Shown: one piece after another, positions 5,555-6,968 of the stretch
Layout of the letters: each line of letters starts with the position of its first letter
How positions within the stretch are numbered: position 1 is the stretch's first letter
NCBI GenBank assembly: GCA_036734545.1
Contig: DAIMYJ010000129.1
Span: 1 to 6,968 of the forward strand
DNA from: UBA7236 sp036734545
GTDB taxonomy: Bacteria; Bacteroidota; Bacteroidia; Chitinophagales; BACL12
DNA: 6,968 nt
Direction of reading: 5' to 3'
Notes under the pieces: generated by a model
The model's input: the letters and a program-made list of their open reading frames with translations, nothing else
What the model was told of the DNA's origin: nothing
The model's database searches: none
Position numbers and translations under genes: made by a program

Positions 5555-6968
5555 ATGTCGAACAACTGGATTCACATACTATTAAAACCGGAAAATGAAG
5601 AGGATGCAGTAATGCCAGAGGGCGAAACGTCGCACGCACTTGCGGCCTTGCTGGAATGCACGCGCGAACAGGTATTGATTATAGCCGCCTGTGTAACGCG
5701 CACCAAAGTCACCAAAAGTAGTCGATTTCACCAGATTCAGCAACTAGTGCATTCCTATATGGATGATGGGCTTTTCATAAATAGTGTGATCGAGCTCGTC
5801 TCTATGGGTTTTTTAGTATTTCAGATGGAGGAAGGCGGAGATGAGGCGCTCTGTATAGGAGTTTCTAATCAGTTATTGGAAATATTACGCACCGGCAGCA
5901 AGACGCAGATGAAGAAACATAGGCGTGCACTTGCAAAAGATGACCGTGCGTTATTGCGTATACATGCTGTTGCACTTCTCTTCTTACACAGGCGGGTTAC
6001 TGTTGATGAATGGCGGCGGACAGCCACTGGTTTTGTGACTAAGCGAAGGCACACTTTAGCGCAAAGAATATCCGCGCTGAGTTCTGATAAACACATTCGA
6101 TCGGTCATTCTTTTTACTTGTTTGATCCATATGATAGACAGGCAATCGGTAAACCTGATGCGCCTGGCAGATCTTTTTGCATTAAATCGCATTCAGTCTG
6201 TGCGTATGTATGAAGAATGGAATGCCCCTGGCTCTCCTCTGCTTGAAGGAGATCTATTAGTAATAGAAGATTCGCCATTCAATGGAAAAGAGTTAGTGTG
6301 CAAACTGAGTTTGACGGGAGTAGAGCGGGTTTCTGCCCATCATGGCTATGCGACACCACCGGCTGTGCTCACAACGATCAAATGGGCCGATATTCAAAAA
6401 ACAAAATTGATTTACAATCGCGATTTACAACAGAAAACAGATGAACTGTTTCAATTATTGACACCGGCTGCGTACACACAATATTCTAATCTCAGGCAAT
6501 CCGAGCAAAGACCAACCGGCATTGCTGTGCTGTTATCCGGAAACCCGGGAACCGGGAAAACCGAATTGGTAAGACAGCTCGCTAAATACACAGGGCGCGA
6601 TATACTTATGTTTGAAGTCGCCCAGCAACGAAGCAAATACTTTGGGGATAGTGAAAAGAAAATTCAGCAGCTATTTGACTATTATGCACTAGTAGCCCGA
6701 AAAGCGGAACGCGTTCCGATATTGTGTTTTAATGAGGCTGACAGTGTTTTTCAAACACGCGCGGTCGGCGGCAATAACACGACACAGACAGAAAATGCAG
6801 TACAAACACTATTATTGAATGAAATGGAGAAATTTAATGGTATTTTAGTTTGTACTACAAATTTTCCGCGGAATTTCGATCCGGCTTATGCACGGCGTTT
6901 TTTGTTTCGTATGCAAATTGAATTGGCAGTAGTTGAGGCGAGGGTTGAGTTGCTCGGATATTATTTTC
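5555..6968 (+). CDS. AAA+ ATPase (SpoVK/COG0464-like) with NE-type Walker B, truncated by window end
   Basis: The open frame covers 471 full codons without a stop and runs off the right edge. The C-terminal third is a classical AAA module: Walker A G329-N-P-G-T-G-K335-T336; pore-loop segment S360-K-Y362-F363-G-D-S-E-K; Walker B I-L-C-F-N393-E394-A-D396-S, where the usual Asp is Asn; sensor 1 T-T-N436; and paired arginine-finger residues R447-R448 in A-R-R-F-L-F-R. The linker K-L-I-Y-N before the module and the E-x-x-x-Q-x-x-L-L-x-E-M-E segment fit a widespread single-AAA group that I recall with F-N-E-A-D. Residues 1-300 are mainly helical, without transmembrane segments or a recognised domain; winged-helix repeats are possible. 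The ATG at 5555 is preferred because an in-frame TAA lies at 5495-5497 with no other ATG between. The gene is divergent from the WYL regulator, which probably controls it. Substrate and process are unknown: unfoldase or remodeller is the family inference, and defence is a contextual guess. Confidence 0.9.
   Translation, partial: MSNNWIHILLKPENEEDAVMPEGETSHALAALLECTREQVLIIAACVTRTKVTKSSRFHQIQQLVHSYMDDGLFINSVIELVSMGFLVFQMEEGGDEALCIGVSNQLLEILRTGSKTQMKKHRRALAKDDRALLRIHAVALLFLHRRVTVDEWRRTATGFVTKRRHTLAQRISALSSDKHIRSVILFTCLIHMIDRQSVNLMRLADLFALNRIQSVRMYEEWNAPGSPLLEGDLLVIEDSPFNGKELVCKLSLTGVERVSAHHGYATPPAVLTTIKWADIQKTKLIYNRDLQQKTDELFQLLTPAAYTQYSNLRQSEQRPTGIAVLLSGNPGTGKTELVRQLAKYTGRDILMFEVAQQRSKYFGDSEKKIQQLFDYYALVARKAERVPILCFNEADSVFQTRAVGGNNTTQTENAVQTLLLNEMEKFNGILVCTTNFPRNFDPAYARRFLFRMQIELAVVEARVELLGYYF

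Noticed and set aside
5869..6192. Minus-strand open frame of 107 codons inside the AAA+ gene
   Set aside because: It lies entirely within the continuous AAA+ frame and has no recognisable family features.
6451..6636. Minus-strand open frame of 61 codons over the Walker A region
   Set aside because: It is opposite the highly conserved AAA module, whose plus-strand coding is unambiguous.

Overview
The window looks like a chromosomal segment from a member of the Bacteroidota. A Chitinophagaceae or Sphingobacteriales-like bacterium is my guess from gene families and moderate GC, not something the sequence proves. The evidence is a large membrane-anchored DUF4175 protein, a YbeY of the Bacteroidota type (GYxDK ending), no clear Shine-Dalgarno sequences, and a perfect match to the Bacteroidota -7 promoter element (TAnnTTTG).

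Layout. Positions 1-4230 hold three genes on the minus strand, read right to left: the DUF4175 protein (883-4230), a small RsbW/SpoIIAB-type ATP-binding protein (458-868), and ybeY (from 359, running off the left edge). The first two are 14 bp apart and almost certainly cotranscribed. The 98-bp gap before ybeY holds two short repetitive-looking elements. I read this half as ordinary core chromosome.

Positions 4231-4414 are a non-coding junction. Beyond it is a two-gene accessory-looking module arranged head to head: a WYL-domain transcription regulator on the minus strand (4415-5485) and a AAA+ ATPase on the plus strand (5555 to beyond the right edge, 471 complete codons visible). The 69-bp divergent promoter region contains a perfect 15-bp inverted repeat and a -7 element. 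If that promoter is real, its -33 position falls inside the inverted repeat, the expected geometry for repression by the adjacent WYL protein.

Functional reading. DUF4175, the ATP-binding protein and YbeY are a housekeeping neighbourhood: envelope or unknown function, partner-switch-like signalling, and rRNA maturation. The WYL/AAA+ pair is the most interesting part. WYL regulators such as BrxR and CapW control phage-defence operons from inverted repeats next to their own genes. The AAA+ protein has an unusual Asn-Glu Walker B and an N-terminal region of about 300 residues that I cannot assign. Whether it is a defence, stress or proteostasis module cannot be decided here because the right-hand partners lie outside the window.
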